Of a DNA stretch of 64,000 bases, positions 28,035-39,897 are shown one piece after another (position 1 is the stretch's first letter; every line of letters begins with the position of its first letter). A program made the position numbers and the translations under genes. The DNA lies in contig NZ_BAWO01000030.1 in the NCBI RefSeq assembly GCF_000632715.1, positions 23,146 through 87,145 of the forward strand, in the 5' to 3' direction. The notes beneath the pieces were generated by a model, which made no database searches, was not told the DNA's origin, and saw only the letters and a program-made list of their open reading frames with translations. Source of the stretch: Parageobacillus caldoxylosilyticus NBRC 107762 (GTDB lineage Bacteria; Bacillota; Bacilli; Bacillales; Anoxybacillaceae).

Positions 28035-29030
28035 CTAAAGTCGTACAACATTTCCTGTTTTCACAGATGTATAGCATGCTTCCAACACTCGCGCCTGTTG
28101 AATCATATTGTCGCCTGAATAAAGCGGCTCTACATCTTCAAGAATGCAGCGGGAAGCATGTTCCATCTCTAATACGTATTGGTCGCCGAAAACGACTTCT
28201 TTCCGAGTTTCCCCACTATCGGTCGTAACGGTAATAATTCCATTTCCCCCATGTACATCCGGACGGTATGCTCGGGACACTTCTACTTTTCCCTTTGTCC
28301 CAATCATTTCATATTTATTTTGCGGAAACATTTCAAAACTGCAATCAAACAATGCATGAACTCCGTTTTTCATTTTCATCCACCCGCTAGTGGTCATATC
28401 AATAGAGTGATGTTCATCGTAATTAGATTGAACAAACAATTCCACAGGCTCTGAATCTAATAAATTGCGAATCGAATGGACACAATAACATCCTACGTCA
28501 AATAAACTTCCTCCGCCCATCTGTGCGTTCATTCTAATGTTAGTTTCCCGATCGTGAAGATAAAACGAAAAACTAGCGCGCATGCATTTGATATCTCCTA
28601 TTTCCCCTGAGGAAATAATGTCTTTCACTCTCTGATGCTGAGGGTGAAACTGATACATAAACGCTTCCATAAAAAACACGTTATTTTGTTTACATGCTTC
28701 GACCATTTTTCTTACATCCGCTTCACACAACGCAGCTGGCTTTTCGCAAAGAACGTGTTTTTGTTTATTTGCTGCTTTAATCGTCCACTCCACATGCATG
28801 CTGTTAGGAAGCGGTATGTAAACAGCATCCACATTTGGATCATCTAACAACTGGTCATAGCTCTCATATGAAATAGGAATTCCTAATTCTTTGGCGATAC
28901 TACTTGCTTTTCCGCTACTGCTAGCAATTGCCACCACTTCTGCATTGTTAGCACGTTGAATAGCCGGAATCATCGTTTCTCTAGCAATAGCGGCTGTACT
29001 TAATATTCCCCAACGAACCTTTTGTTCCAT
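28035..29030 (-). CDS. Gfo/Idh/MocA-family oxidoreductase
   Basis: NAD(P)-dependent sugar dehydrogenase or reductase of 331 residues. The Rossmann motif at the N-terminus is degenerate (GILSTAAIARETMIPA), followed by the family motif CEKPAA near residue 95 with the conserved Lys, and GGGSLFDVGCYCVHSIR with the expected Asp and His of the catalytic region. The substrate is unknown; its place between abfA and galM suggests an arabinose-related sugar or aldonate. AAAGGAG precedes the ATG. Related genes occur in Geobacillus arabinan clusters, but I cannot assign a reaction. Confidence 0.8.
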   Translation of the reverse strand: MEQKVRWGILSTAAIARETMIPAIQRANNAEVVAIASSSGKASSIAKELGIPISYESYDQLLDDPNVDAVYIPLPNSMHVEWTIKAANKQKHVLCEKPAALCEADVRKMVEACKQNNVFFMEAFMYQFHPQHQRVKDIISSGEIGDIKCMRASFSFYLHDRETNIRMNAQMGGGSLFDVGCYCVHSIRNLLDSEPVELFVQSNYDEHHSIDMTTSGWMKMKNGVHALFDCSFEMFPQNKYEMIGTKGKVEVSRAYRPDVHGGNGIITVTTDSGETRKEVVFGDQYVLEMEHASRCILEDVEPLYSGDNMIQQARVLEACYTSVKTGNVVRL

Positions 29031-29126
29031 AAATTTTTCTCCTTTTTTCTTATATTATTTTACATATTTACATCAAAGGGATAGGCTGGTCCCATTCATA
29101 ACTTAATTAGACCAGCCTGCTTCCGC

Positions 29127-31507
<2,381 letters not shown>

Positions 31508-31510
31508 TGT

Positions 31511-32455
31511 TCACCCCTCCTTTTTAAACGCCCCTGTAAACTTAAGCTGAATCAAGTTAATAACTAATACAATAGCCAACAATACAATCCCAATGGCAGA
31601 TCCAAACCCCATATCATTGTTCATAAACCCTTCCTGATAAATATAACCTACCAAGGTAAGTCCGATATCGCCAGGAGACTGGTTTTGCCAAAATACAAAA
31701 CTTTCCTCATACATGCGGAATCCACCAAAAATACTGATGGTTAACACATAAATTGTCACTGGTTTCAAAAGCGGAAGTGTAATCCTAAAAAATTTTGTAA
31801 ACACCCCTGCTCCATCCATTTCGGCCGATTCATAAAGTTCCTTCGGTATATTTTGTAATCCTGAAAGAAAATATAAAATGTTAACACCTAGCCACTTCCA
31901 AGATGCTAAAAATACCATCAAAAACATCCCTGTTCCCCAATGCATTGTCCATTGTTGAGCATGTAGCCCTAATGCTTTCATTAACATATTTGCTGGAGAG
32001 GACTCCAATTCCCCGAAGATCAACCGGAATATTACGCCAACCACAATAGTAGACGTTAACGCCGGTATAAAATACGCAGAACGAAAAAAGTTACGCCCTG
32101 GTATAACCTTGGAGTTTAATATCACAGCTAATACTAGGGGCAGTGGAATCAGAATTATTAATGTCCAAATGGTATAAATCGTTGTATTGCGCAACGCCGC
32201 GTAAAAATGCGGATTTAATAGTTTCTTATAATTTTGCAATCCGATAAACCTTGTCTCGCCGGGCAAAACCTCTTGAAAACTCATGATAATCGTCGAAATA
32301 GAAGGATAAAGAAAAAAGACTAAAAATGAAATAATGAACGGAGATACAAAAATATATGGAGCTATTTTTTGAGAAAATAAAATATTCCTGCGTATTTTCT
32401 TCTTTTGGGGTACTGGTTGCGTATTTATTGAATAATTCAAATGATAATTCTCCAT
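31511..32455 (-). CDS. abnF: arabino-oligosaccharide ABC transporter permease, MalF type
   Basis: Permease of 314 residues, with a polar N-terminus of about 28 residues, a first membrane helix near 30-52, and an EAA loop YESAEMDGAGVFTKFFRITLPLLKP. GGGGGAAG precedes the ATG at 32455. It pairs with AbnJ and is comparable to AraP of the B. subtilis AraNPQ system. A hairpin at 32493-32529 separates it from the binding-protein gene abnE. Confidence 0.85.
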   Translation of the reverse strand: MENYHLNYSINTQPVPQKKKIRRNILFSQKIAPYIFVSPFIISFLVFFLYPSISTIIMSFQEVLPGETRFIGLQNYKKLLNPHFYAALRNTTIYTIWTLIILIPLPLVLAVILNSKVIPGRNFFRSAYFIPALTSTIVVGVIFRLIFGELESSPANMLMKALGLHAQQWTMHWGTGMFLMVFLASWKWLGVNILYFLSGLQNIPKELYESAEMDGAGVFTKFFRITLPLLKPVTIYVLTISIFGGFRMYEESFVFWQNQSPGDIGLTLVGYIYQEGFMNNDMGFGSAIGIVLLAIVLVINLIQLKFTGAFKKEG

Positions 32456-32492
32456 TATACTTCCCCCTTATATCGAGCAAATGGGTGATTTT

Positions 32493-32529
32493 GGAAGGTT
32501 AAAACGACTACGTGTCGTTCGAACCTTCC
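32493..32529 (-). terminator. hairpin between abnE and abnF
   Basis: A two-step stem: GGAAGGTT (32493-32500) pairs with AACCTTCC (32522-32529), and inside it ACGAC pairs with GTCGT around the loop TACGT. It starts about 16 bases after the abnE stop codon. No U-run follows, so it looks like a transcript-processing or stabilising element rather than a full terminator. Confidence 0.75.
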
Positions 32530-32544
32530 TTACCATCTCGAAAA

Positions 32545-33855
32545 TTATTGTTTTTTCATCTCTTTTGCCACGTTCTTTAGCGCCTGCTTAGGCGACAGAC
32601 TCCCTTCCTTTAACACCTTGTAAAGAACGGATTGCACAACAAGTTGATTCATCTTCGGAGTATTTTCTGTAATTGTCGGTGAGTTAATCTCGTTTTTCAC
32701 ACTCATTAGGGTATTAAAAATATCTTTACCGAAATATTCAGTATATTTATTCGGCTCTTTTAATGCCGGATCATCCCAAACATCCCAACGTATTGGGTCA
32801 AATCCAAGCTGTTTCCAAATTTGAATATTTCCCTCTCTAGACAGTTTCGCAAATGCTAAAAATTCCTTCGCGAGCTTTACATTTTTACATTGATTCGTAA
32901 TAGCCGTTCCAGTCCCGCCCATACCAGCGGAACGATTACCATCAGCTGTCCAACGTGGCATAGGGCGAATAATCATTTTTCCTTTTAGATCAGGCATATA
33001 ATCTGTGAATCTTCCCATATACCACATTGGCATTACAACGGATGCAGCTCCTCCTTTGTTCATAAAGCCATAATATTCTTCTGTGTGATGACCTCCTCCA
33101 GGAGCTGCTTTAGCAATCTTTTCGTCTAATAACTGTTTTAAAAACTCTAACGTCTTTACATTAATTTCATTATCCAAAGTAACATTGCCATCTTTGCCAT
33201 AGAAGTCAGAACCTTGCTGCACAATTAATGGCCAGTAGCTCCATAAATCGTTAGTTTCAATAGTAATCATCGGCTTCCCTGTTGCACTGACAACTTTTTT
33301 GCCTGCTTCTTTGAAATCTTCCCATGTTATAATTTTATTGGGATCTACACCAGCTTTACCTAATAATTCTTTGTTATAGTAAATAACGGTGGCGCCTACA
33401 TGAAAATCGATGCCGTAATATTTTCCGTCTTTTGAATAGATATTTAATCTAGATTGAACGATTTTATCTTTAACTGGTTCCACAATATCATTTAATTCTA
33501 CCAGTTGAGGCTTACCTTTCAAAAAGTTGGAAAAACGGGAAATTTCAATATCTGCGATATCCGGCGCCCCTACTCCAGACTGCAAGGATAATAATAGCTT
33601 ATTATGCATATCGTCATAAGGATAAGTAGTAGCTTGTAATTCAATTTTTTTGTCGGGATGCTTTTTGTTCCATTCATCAGCCATGTATTTGTAGAATTTA
33701 GCATGCTGCTCTACAAATGTCCAAAGAGTTAATTTAGTAGCACCATCAGAACTTTTTCCGGATTGACCGGAGTCACTCGCTTCACTGGAGCATCCACTTA
33801 ACAGTAAGGACACTGTCATTGTCAATGTAAATAGCAACATCATCAACCTCTTCAT
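32545..33855 (-). CDS. abnE: arabino-oligosaccharide-binding lipoprotein
   Basis: Solute-binding lipoprotein of 436 residues with a signal peptide ending in the lipobox LLSGC, a Ser/Gly linker, and a CUT1 family-1 extracellular domain. It is the receptor for AbnF-AbnJ; arabino-oligosaccharide specificity is inferred from the neighbouring abfA and from correspondence with abnE of G. stearothermophilus T-6. AAGGGGATGG precedes the ATG. A cre-like site lies 41 bases upstream, and two AraR-like boxes lie about 310-390 bases upstream, implying induction by arabinose and catabolite repression. Confidence 0.88.
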   Translation of the reverse strand: MKRLMMLLFTLTMTVSLLLSGCSSEASDSGQSGKSSDGATKLTLWTFVEQHAKFYKYMADEWNKKHPDKKIELQATTYPYDDMHNKLLLSLQSGVGAPDIADIEISRFSNFLKGKPQLVELNDIVEPVKDKIVQSRLNIYSKDGKYYGIDFHVGATVIYYNKELLGKAGVDPNKIITWEDFKEAGKKVVSATGKPMITIETNDLWSYWPLIVQQGSDFYGKDGNVTLDNEINVKTLEFLKQLLDEKIAKAAPGGGHHTEEYYGFMNKGGAASVVMPMWYMGRFTDYMPDLKGKMIIRPMPRWTADGNRSAGMGGTGTAITNQCKNVKLAKEFLAFAKLSREGNIQIWKQLGFDPIRWDVWDDPALKEPNKYTEYFGKDIFNTLMSVKNEINSPTITENTPKMNQLVVQSVLYKVLKEGSLSPKQALKNVAKEMKKQ

Positions 33856-33895
33856 ATTCCCATCCCCTTTTTAAAATAATTGCTTATAGCAAGTA

Positions 33896-33909
33896 TGAAA
33901 ACGCTTAAA
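33896..33909. promoter_or_regulatory. cre-like site upstream of abnE
   Basis: TGAAAACGCTTAAA matches the CcpA site consensus TGWAANCGNTNWCA except near its last positions. The same 14 bases occur before the GH127-linked binding-protein gene (53648), and a close variant before araE (43937). All three precede binding-protein genes. Confidence 0.6.
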
Positions 33910-34157
33910 CAAAATAATTCAATCCCCTCCTTTCTCAGCAATAAATAACCCCTATATATCAGCATATCAACCCTATAATAAGTGAGGTTCACCTGTGTAA
34001 AAGAGGATTTTCTTTATTATTCAGATAGGATGAGAGCTGACCCATAAAGATGTTATCTGTTTTTAATTTTTCCCAACCCTTCGTAAACTTCCAATTCCTA
34101 AATCAGCTAATAGATGCTACCATAGCTCCTGTAAAAAATAACTTTGTTAAGTGACTA

Positions 34158-34173
34158 TATTGTACAAACAAAT
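34158..34173. promoter_or_regulatory. AraR-like box, distal pair member at abnE
   Basis: TATTGTACAAACAAAT agrees with the Bacillus AraR operator ATTTGTACGTACAAAT at 12 of 16 positions. It is 71 bases from a second box at 34229, close to seven helical turns, an arrangement that allows cooperative binding. Confidence 0.4.
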
Positions 34174-34228
34174 AACAATAACATAAAATTTGTCATAACA
34201 ATTTATGCATTAATTTATTTTTGATACA

Positions 34229-34244
34229 AATTGTACGTATAACT
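34229..34244. promoter_or_regulatory. AraR-like box upstream of abnE
   Basis: AATTGTACGTATAACT carries the TTGTACGTA core shared with the boxes at araD, araR and araE. It probably places abnEFJ-abfA and the genes that follow under AraR control. Confidence 0.55.
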
Positions 34245-34600
34245 CTAATTAAATTTTAACATTTGTCATGGTTTTTTCAATAAGAATTTTTAGAATTTTT
34301 CATTTTTATAAAAATTTGTTCTGTTTTGTTCCGCTGAAAAGCCCTCATCTTTCTTCAAATACCTTGTTGCAATTCTCCTTTTCTATTACTATCGGTTATT
34401 CTTACCAACATCAACTGAAATTACTTCTTTCTTTCAACCACATTAGGTTATTTCACTTAGCGCTTCGCGACAATAGAAGGGAGATTATCAATTTCTGCCA
34501 AAGGGGAGATTGGCGTCAGATCCATTTTTTGTGATGATGTATGAAATGGCATTCCCCTCCTTCTGCAGACATCGTTTCTACAAGAACCATCCATATACTA

Positions 34601-34645
34601 TATAAAAAGAAAAGACATGGATAAAACTGATGTTGTCCATGTCTT
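34601..34645 (-). terminator. terminator after araA
   Basis: AAGACATGGA (34612-34621) pairs with TCCATGTCTT (34636-34645). On the minus strand the stem is followed by TTCTTTTTATATAG. It lies 18 bases after the araA stop and ends the araDBA transcript. Confidence 0.85.
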
Positions 34646-34662
34646 CGTATGTTTTCTATTTT

Positions 34663-36156
34663 TTATCGATTTCTCCATACCATTTCATTCCATCTTAACT
34701 CATTGCGAATCGAGTATGGAGATGTATTCTCATTAATTACTACACATTCGATACCAACCATTTCTGCCCAATCTTGCAGCTGCTCCGTTGTCACTGCAAA
34801 GGAGAAGCACGTATGATGAGCGCCTCCCGCCAAAATCCACGCTTCTGCCGAATCACGAAGCGATGGGCGCGGTTTCCATAAAATTCTTGCTACTGGAAGT
34901 TTCGGCATTTCTTTTTCTGGTTTTACTGCATCCACTTCATTTACGACAAGACGGAAGCGATGCCCTAAATCAATTAGCGAAGCATTAACGGCCTCACCTG
35001 CGTCTCCATCAAAAACAAGACGAGCCGGATCCTCTTTTCCGCCAATAGACAAAGGATGAACTTCAATTCTTGGTCGGGTTGCCGCAATCGTTGGACATAC
35101 TTCTAGCATATGAGCACCAAGAATCATTTCATTTCCAGGTTCAAAATGATACGTATAATCTTCCATAAACGACGTTCCTTTTCCGTCCGCCATGATTTTC
35201 ATCATGCGAACAAGCGCGGCAGTCTTCCAATCTCCTTCTCCGCCAAATCCGTATCCTTCTGCCATTAACCGCTGTACCGCGAGCCCAGGAAGCTGCTTCA
35301 TTCCGTGCAAATCCTCAAACGTAGTCGTAAACGCTGTAAAATTCCTTTCTTCTAAAAATGCTTTCAATCCAAGTTCAATCCGGGCTTGTTCACGAATCGA
35401 TTCGCGTACTGGACCTTCATGAAAGCCTTCTGGAACAATATCGTACAATTCTGCATATTCATCGAAAAGTTCGTTTACTTTTTGTTCCGGTACATCTTTT
35501 ATATATTGCACCAAATCTCCGATTCCATAACCATTCACTGACCAGCCAAACTTAATTTGAGCCTCTACTTTGTCTCCTTCCGTAACGGCTACTTCTCGCA
35601 TATTGTCTCCAAAACGAGCTACTTTTAAATTCCGGCTTTCGGTAAAAGCAACAGCAGTACGCATCCATCTTCCTAGTCGCTCACGAACATCTGGATCTTC
35701 CCAATGACCGACTACCACTTTCCGGGCAATCCCCATTCTGGCCCCGATAAATCCGTATTCTCTGTCGCCATGAGCAGACTGGTTCAGATTCATAAAATCC
35801 ATATCAATGCTGTCCCATGGAATATCACGATTAAATTGTGTATGAAGATGCAATAACGGTTTTCTTAATTCGGAAAGACCTCCGATCCACATTTTTGCAG
35901 GAGAAAACGTATGCATCCATGTAATGATTCCTGCACATTCATCATTCGCATTGGCTTCTATACAAAGCTTCCGAATCCCCTCAGGAGTGGTTACAACTGG
36001 TTTAAAAACTAGTTTAAACGGAATAATAGAATCGCGATTTAATCCTTCCACAATGACTCTAGAATGCTCCTCTACTTGTTTCAATGTTTCTTCCCCGTAT
36101 AAGTGTTGGCTTCCGGTAACAAACCAAAATTCGTATGGTCGCAATTGTAACATCAT
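34663..36156 (-). CDS. araA: L-arabinose isomerase
   Basis: Converts L-arabinose to L-ribulose in the cytoplasm. The 497-residue length is that of Geobacillus AraA. Metal-site residues are visible in [12 protein letters not shown] and FMEDYTYHF (glutamates), GAHMLEV and GGAHHTCF (histidines). GAGGAGG precedes two adjacent ATG codons; I use the first. It lies 26 bases after araB, so araD-araB-araA form one operon with order D-B-A, followed by a strong terminator. Confidence 0.97.
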   Translation of the reverse strand: MMLQLRPYEFWFVTGSQHLYGEETLKQVEEHSRVIVEGLNRDSIIPFKLVFKPVVTTPEGIRKLCIEANANDECAGIITWMHTFSPAKMWIGGLSELRKPLLHLHTQFNRDIPWDSIDMDFMNLNQSAHGDREYGFIGARMGIARKVVVGHWEDPDVRERLGRWMRTAVAFTESRNLKVARFGDNMREVAVTEGDKVEAQIKFGWSVNGYGIGDLVQYIKDVPEQKVNELFDEYAELYDIVPEGFHEGPVRESIREQARIELGLKAFLEERNFTAFTTTFEDLHGMKQLPGLAVQRLMAEGYGFGGEGDWKTAALVRMMKIMADGKGTSFMEDYTYHFEPGNEMILGAHMLEVCPTIAATRPRIEVHPLSIGGKEDPARLVFDGDAGEAVNASLIDLGHRFRLVVNEVDAVKPEKEMPKLPVARILWKPRPSLRDSAEAWILAGGAHHTCFSFAVTTEQLQDWAEMVGIECVVINENTSPYSIRNELRWNEMVWRNR

Positions 36157-36182
36157 GTTTCCTCCTCATCACTTACAATGAA

Positions 36183-37871
36183 TTAGACGTTTAATGATTC
36201 TTTCGATTTGGCATTCTCTTTAATAAATTTGAGTCGTTTCATCACATCGTTTTCTCCACGCCCAAAATAATCATGTAATTTTGTGTATTCTTGATATAAT
36301 TGTTCATAAATCTTCACGTTTTCTGGTATCGGCTTAAATGTTTCATCACGGACTTTCCCCATTTTTTTGGCGGCTTCAACAATCGATTCATATCCTCCGT
36401 TCTCTTTTCCAGCTGCCACAGCGGCGAACATCGCCGCGCCAACTGCAGGAGTTTGCTTGGAAGCCGCTACTTTAATTTCACGATTTGTCACATCTGCATA
36501 AATTTGCATCAATAATTTATTTTTTTGTGGAAGTCCACCACAAGCATATAATTCCTCAACTTTGACACCGCTTTCAACAAAAGCATCGATAATTTTCCGA
36601 GTCCCAAATGCAGTGGCTTCGAGTAATGCTCGGTAAATTTCTTCCGGTTTTGTTAGTAACGTATACCCGATGATTAGCCCTGTTAAATCTGTATCAACCA
36701 ACACAGAACGGTTGCCGTTCCACCAATCAAGTGCAAGCAATCCTGTTTCTCCTGGTTTATACGCAGCAGCTCTTTTTTCCAACCATTGATGAACGCTTAC
36801 TCCTTCTTTTTCAGCTGCTTCTTTCACGTAGGCTGGAACTCCATGTTCAACATACCACGCAAAAATATCACCAACCGCCGATTGACCTGCTTCATATCCA
36901 AAATATCCCGGAATAATCCCGTCTTCTACGACACCACACATTCCTTCCACATATTTCTCCTCTGTTCCTAACAGCATGTGGCAAATCGACGTTCCCATTG
37001 CCATCACTAATTTTCCTGGCTCTACCACTCCTACTCCAGGCACGGCCGCGTGCGCATCTACATTTCCTACAGCAACAGCTGTTCCAGGCAGTAGCCCCAT
37101 CATCGCTGCCATTTCTTCCGTAAGTACGCCTGCTTTGGTACCAAGAGGCACAATGTCACCGCGCAATTTTGTTTCTGTTAAATTTTCCAAACGCGGATCT
37201 AATGCTCGAAAGAATTCTTTACTTGGATAGCCTTCTTGCTTATGCCAAATCGACTTATAACCAGCAGTACAACTATTGCGAACAATATTACCTGTCATTT
37301 TAAAGACGACCCAATCAGTAGCCTCAAGGAAAAGATCTGTTTTCTCATAAATCTCCGGCGCCTCATTTAGAATTTGCCAAATTTTCGCAATCATCCATTC
37401 AGACGAAATTTTGCCGCCATATCGTGGCAAAAACGCTTCGCCTCTTTTTGCGGCGATTTCATTAATTAAATTCGCCTCATCTTGTGCAGCATGATGTTTC
37501 CATAACTTCACCCAGCTGTGTGGATGATTTTTTAAATCTTCTCGAAAACAAAGAGGTTCACCTGAAGCGTCAACCGGAAGCATCGTACAAGCAGTGAAAT
37601 CAATCCCAATTCCAATTACATCAGCAGGATTAACTCCCGATTTTTTCAATACAGACGGAACTGCAGTTGCTAATACTTCGATATAATCTCCCGGATGCTG
37701 CAATGCCCAATCCGGCTCCAATTTTACGTTTGATTCCGGAAGCACCTCATCGATGACTCCGTGAGAATATGGAGTGACATGATCAGCGATTTCGTTTCCT
37801 TCCAAATCGACAAGTACGGCACGACCGGATTCCGTTCCATAGTCGATTCCAATCACATATTTCTTCGTCAT
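36183..37871 (-). CDS. araB: L-ribulokinase
   Basis: FGGY-family kinase of 562 residues that phosphorylates L-ribulose with ATP. The N-terminal phosphate-binding motif is [15 protein letters not shown], the catalytic Asp is in [14 protein letters not shown] and [10 protein letters not shown] regions, and the C-terminal ATP motif is [20 protein letters not shown] start at ATG 37871 because GAGGGGGAG lies upstream; an ATG six codons earlier lies before that motif. The true start is 14 bases after the araD stop. Confidence 0.95.
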   Translation of the reverse strand: MTKKYVIGIDYGTESGRAVLVDLEGNEIADHVTPYSHGVIDEVLPESNVKLEPDWALQHPGDYIEVLATAVPSVLKKSGVNPADVIGIGIDFTACTMLPVDASGEPLCFREDLKNHPHSWVKLWKHHAAQDEANLINEIAAKRGEAFLPRYGGKISSEWMIAKIWQILNEAPEIYEKTDLFLEATDWVVFKMTGNIVRNSCTAGYKSIWHKQEGYPSKEFFRALDPRLENLTETKLRGDIVPLGTKAGVLTEEMAAMMGLLPGTAVAVGNVDAHAAVPGVGVVEPGKLVMAMGTSICHMLLGTEEKYVEGMCGVVEDGIIPGYFGYEAGQSAVGDIFAWYVEHGVPAYVKEAAEKEGVSVHQWLEKRAAAYKPGETGLLALDWWNGNRSVLVDTDLTGLIIGYTLLTKPEEIYRALLEATAFGTRKIIDAFVESGVKVEELYACGGLPQKNKLLMQIYADVTNREIKVAASKQTPAVGAAMFAAVAAGKENGGYESIVEAAKKMGKVRDETFKPIPENVKIYEQLYQEYTKLHDYFGRGENDVMKRLKFIKENAKSKESLNV

Positions 37872-37885
37872 GTTTGCTCCCCCTC

Positions 37886-38572
37886 TCATTGTCCATAATA
37901 GGCATTAGCACCATGTTTTCTAAAATAATGGCGGTCCAGTAATGATTGGTCAATAGGCTCGACCGAAGGATTAAGATAATAGGTTCTTGCTGCTAACTTT
38001 GCCACTTCTTCTAAAACAACCGCATTGTGAACAGCGTCATACGGATTTTTCCCCCAAGCAAATGGACCGTGGCCGTAGACCAATACTCCTGGCATTTGCA
38101 TAGGGTCTAGAAGACGGAAAGTTTCGACAATTACTTTTCCCGTCTCCTCTTCATAAGCTCCTTGAATTTCTGCATCCGTCATCTTGCGGGTACACGGAAT
38201 TTCTCCATAAAAGTAATCGGCATGAGTCGTCCCTAATGCAGGTATTCCTTTCCCTGCTTGTGCCCAAACCGTCGCCCACGGTGAATGTGTGTGTACAACT
38301 CCTCCAATCTGTGGGAACTCCTTATACAATAATAAGTGTGTCGGAGTATCTGAAGACGGTTTTAGATACCCCTCCACCACATTCCCTTCCAAATCAACTA
38401 CAACCATATCGTCTCTTGTCAACTTGCCATATTCTACCCCGCTAGGTTTTATAACCACAAGACCTTTTTCCCGATCGATACCACTGACGTTTCCCCATGT
38501 AAATGTCACTAATTGGTATTTGGGGAGCTGTAAGTTGGCTTCCAAAACAACTTGTTTTAGTTCTTCAAGCAT
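37886..38572 (-). CDS. araD: L-ribulose-5-phosphate 4-epimerase
   Basis: Class II aldolase-family epimerase of 228 residues that makes D-xylulose-5-phosphate. Zinc ligands are the histidines in [12 protein letters not shown] and [13 protein letters not shown], and the motifs TWGNVSG and KPSGV bind phosphate. I choose ATG 38572, eight bases after GGGAG; a GTG three codons earlier is possible but badly spaced. It is the first gene of araDBA, and an AraR-like operator lies within its promoter. Confidence 0.95.
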   Translation of the reverse strand: MLEELKQVVLEANLQLPKYQLVTFTWGNVSGIDREKGLVVIKPSGVEYGKLTRDDMVVVDLEGNVVEGYLKPSSDTPTHLLLYKEFPQIGGVVHTHSPWATVWAQAGKGIPALGTTHADYFYGEIPCTRKMTDAEIQGAYEEETGKVIVETFRLLDPMQMPGVLVYGHGPFAWGKNPYDAVHNAVVLEEVAKLAARTYYLNPSVEPIDQSLLDRHYFRKHGANAYYGQ

Positions 38573-38608
38573 CTCCTCCACTCCCTATAAAAAGATTCCC
38601 TCACCTCC

Positions 38609-38629
38609 ATTATAATTTTGTACGTACAA
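38609..38629 (-). promoter_or_regulatory. araD promoter -10 with AraR operator
   Basis: TTGTACGTACAA (38618-38629) is a perfect 12-base palindrome and the best match here to the Bacillus AraR box. Four bases downstream on the minus strand is TATAAT (38614-38609). The operator thus occupies the spacer between the -10 box and a poor -35, so AraR binding would exclude polymerase from araDBA. Confidence 0.75.
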
Positions 38630-38664
38630 TTTTTCCATAACTTTTTTATTGTTTGAACATTTTT

Positions 38665-39759
38665 TTATATTTTTTTTGTTGACTCTCGGACAATTAGTTC
38701 AGGTTGATAAATAATATCATTGATGCTCCCCTCGTTTTGCTTTTCAATCATCTGGATTAGCATTTCTGCTGCTTGTACCCCCATTTCCACTTTCGGGTGA
38801 CGAATGGTTGTTAATTTGACTTCTGTCGCCGTAGCAAATGTAGAATCGTCAAATCCCACCACAGAAATATCATCTGGAACGGTCAGCCCTTGTTGTCTAA
38901 TCACATCGAGTAATTTAATCGCTAATTCGTCGTTATAACAAACAAACGCCGTCGGTCTTTCTCCTTCCTGTTGTTGTAAAAAGACGCGCGCTATTTCTAA
39001 TGGTTTTGACTCCTTTTCTTCAGTTGTATAAGAAACAAGATGATTCGTCGCAAGCGCTACGCCATGTTCCTGATGAGCACGGATAAACCCTTTTAATCGG
39101 TTTACTCCCTGTAAATCGTCCGTTTTAAAAAATCCCGCAATCCGGTGATGACCTAAACGAATTAAGTGATCGGTAAGTAAGAATCCGCCGCCTTCGTCAT
39201 CCATTTTGACGCACGGACAACTCATTTCTAAGTATCGTTCATTAATCATAACATAAGGGATATGGAGATTATTTAACGCTAAATAATACTCTAAGTTAGG
39301 ATTCCCTTGCGCACTTTTTGTCGGCTCGATAATCAAGCCGCTTAACGGTTGATGAATCATCGCTTCTAAATGTGCGCGTTCCCTTTCTTTGTTATTATCC
39401 GTGCTAGCTAATAATAGACGGTATCCCTTTTCGCGAAGTGTTTCTTCCGCTCCACGAACAATGTGCGGGAAAATATAATCAGAAATATACGTCGTTAGTA
39501 TCCCTACTGTTTTGATACTAACTTTATCGCTTTGTTTCGGCCTAGAAACAAACGTACCACTTCCTTGAATTTTATAAAGCCATCCTTCTTTCTCCAATTC
39601 TCCTAACGCCTGCCGAACCGTATGGCGGCTTAATTGAAATTGATTCGCTATTTCGTGCTCTGTCGGTATTTTTTCATCCGGATGCAGTTTTCCAGAAAGA
39701 ATCCAAGATAAAATTTCCTGTTTTAGCTGCAGATATTTCGGCATTGCTTTCTCTTTCAT
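38665..39759 (-). CDS. araR: arabinose operon repressor AraR
   Basis: Chimeric repressor of 364 residues: a GntR-type winged helix at the N-terminus (about 5-75, with IPTEHEIANQFQLSRHTVRQALGELEKEGWL) joined to a LacI/GalR-type sugar-binding domain (about 85-360, with VGFDDSTFA and PELIVRES). This arrangement is typical of Bacillus AraR, which binds L-arabinose and releases its operators. GAGG lies six bases before the ATG. A probable AraR box at 39813-39828 precedes it, suggesting autoregulation. It lies between araH and araD. Confidence 0.95.
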   Translation of the reverse strand: MKEKAMPKYLQLKQEILSWILSGKLHPDEKIPTEHEIANQFQLSRHTVRQALGELEKEGWLYKIQGSGTFVSRPKQSDKVSIKTVGILTTYISDYIFPHIVRGAEETLREKGYRLLLASTDNNKERERAHLEAMIHQPLSGLIIEPTKSAQGNPNLEYYLALNNLHIPYVMINERYLEMSCPCVKMDDEGGGFLLTDHLIRLGHHRIAGFFKTDDLQGVNRLKGFIRAHQEHGVALATNHLVSYTTEEKESKPLEIARVFLQQQEGERPTAFVCYNDELAIKLLDVIRQQGLTVPDDISVVGFDDSTFATATEVKLTTIRHPKVEMGVQAAEMLIQMIEKQNEGSINDIIYQPELIVRESTKKI

Positions 39760-39812
39760 AGTTCACCTCAAGTTAAAAATAATATTAAAGCAAATTTATT
39801 ATAACAATTTTT

Positions 39813-39828
39813 ATTTGTACGTATATAT
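39813..39828. promoter_or_regulatory. AraR-like box upstream of araR
   Basis: ATTTGTACGTATATAT has the conserved TTTGTACGTA half of the AraR operator and a weaker second half. It is 54 bases upstream of the araR start and just after the araH terminator. Confidence 0.6.
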
Positions 39829-39840
39829 TATATTTATCGC

Positions 39841-39877
39841 AAAAAGAGGACCAAGACAACGTTGATCTTGGTCCTTT
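39841..39877 (-). terminator. terminator after araH
   Basis: AGGACCAAGA (39847-39856) pairs perfectly with TCTTGGTCCT (39866-39875). On the minus strand the stem is followed by CTCTTTTTGC. It ends the araEGH transcript 21 bases after the araH stop. Confidence 0.85.
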
Positions 39878-39897
39878 CAATTCCGCTCGTACAAAGG

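Larger units (their letters stand above)
33856..34662. other. 807-base intergenic region before abnE
   Basis: No gene is supported. The araA terminator is at 34601-34645, two AraR-like boxes are at 34229-34244 and 34158-34173, and a cre-like site is at 33896-33909. Between the boxes and abnE about 300 bases would be an untranslated leader. The part at 34260-34560 has an open plus-strand reading of 88 codons without a ribosome-binding site or recognisable product; I see no other structure there. Confidence 0.6.

Noticed and set aside
34268..34534. Plus-strand open frame of 88 codons before abnE
   Set aside because: It is rich in Phe, Leu and Ser codons as expected from A+T-rich non-coding DNA, lacks a ribosome-binding site, and lies in a promoter region.
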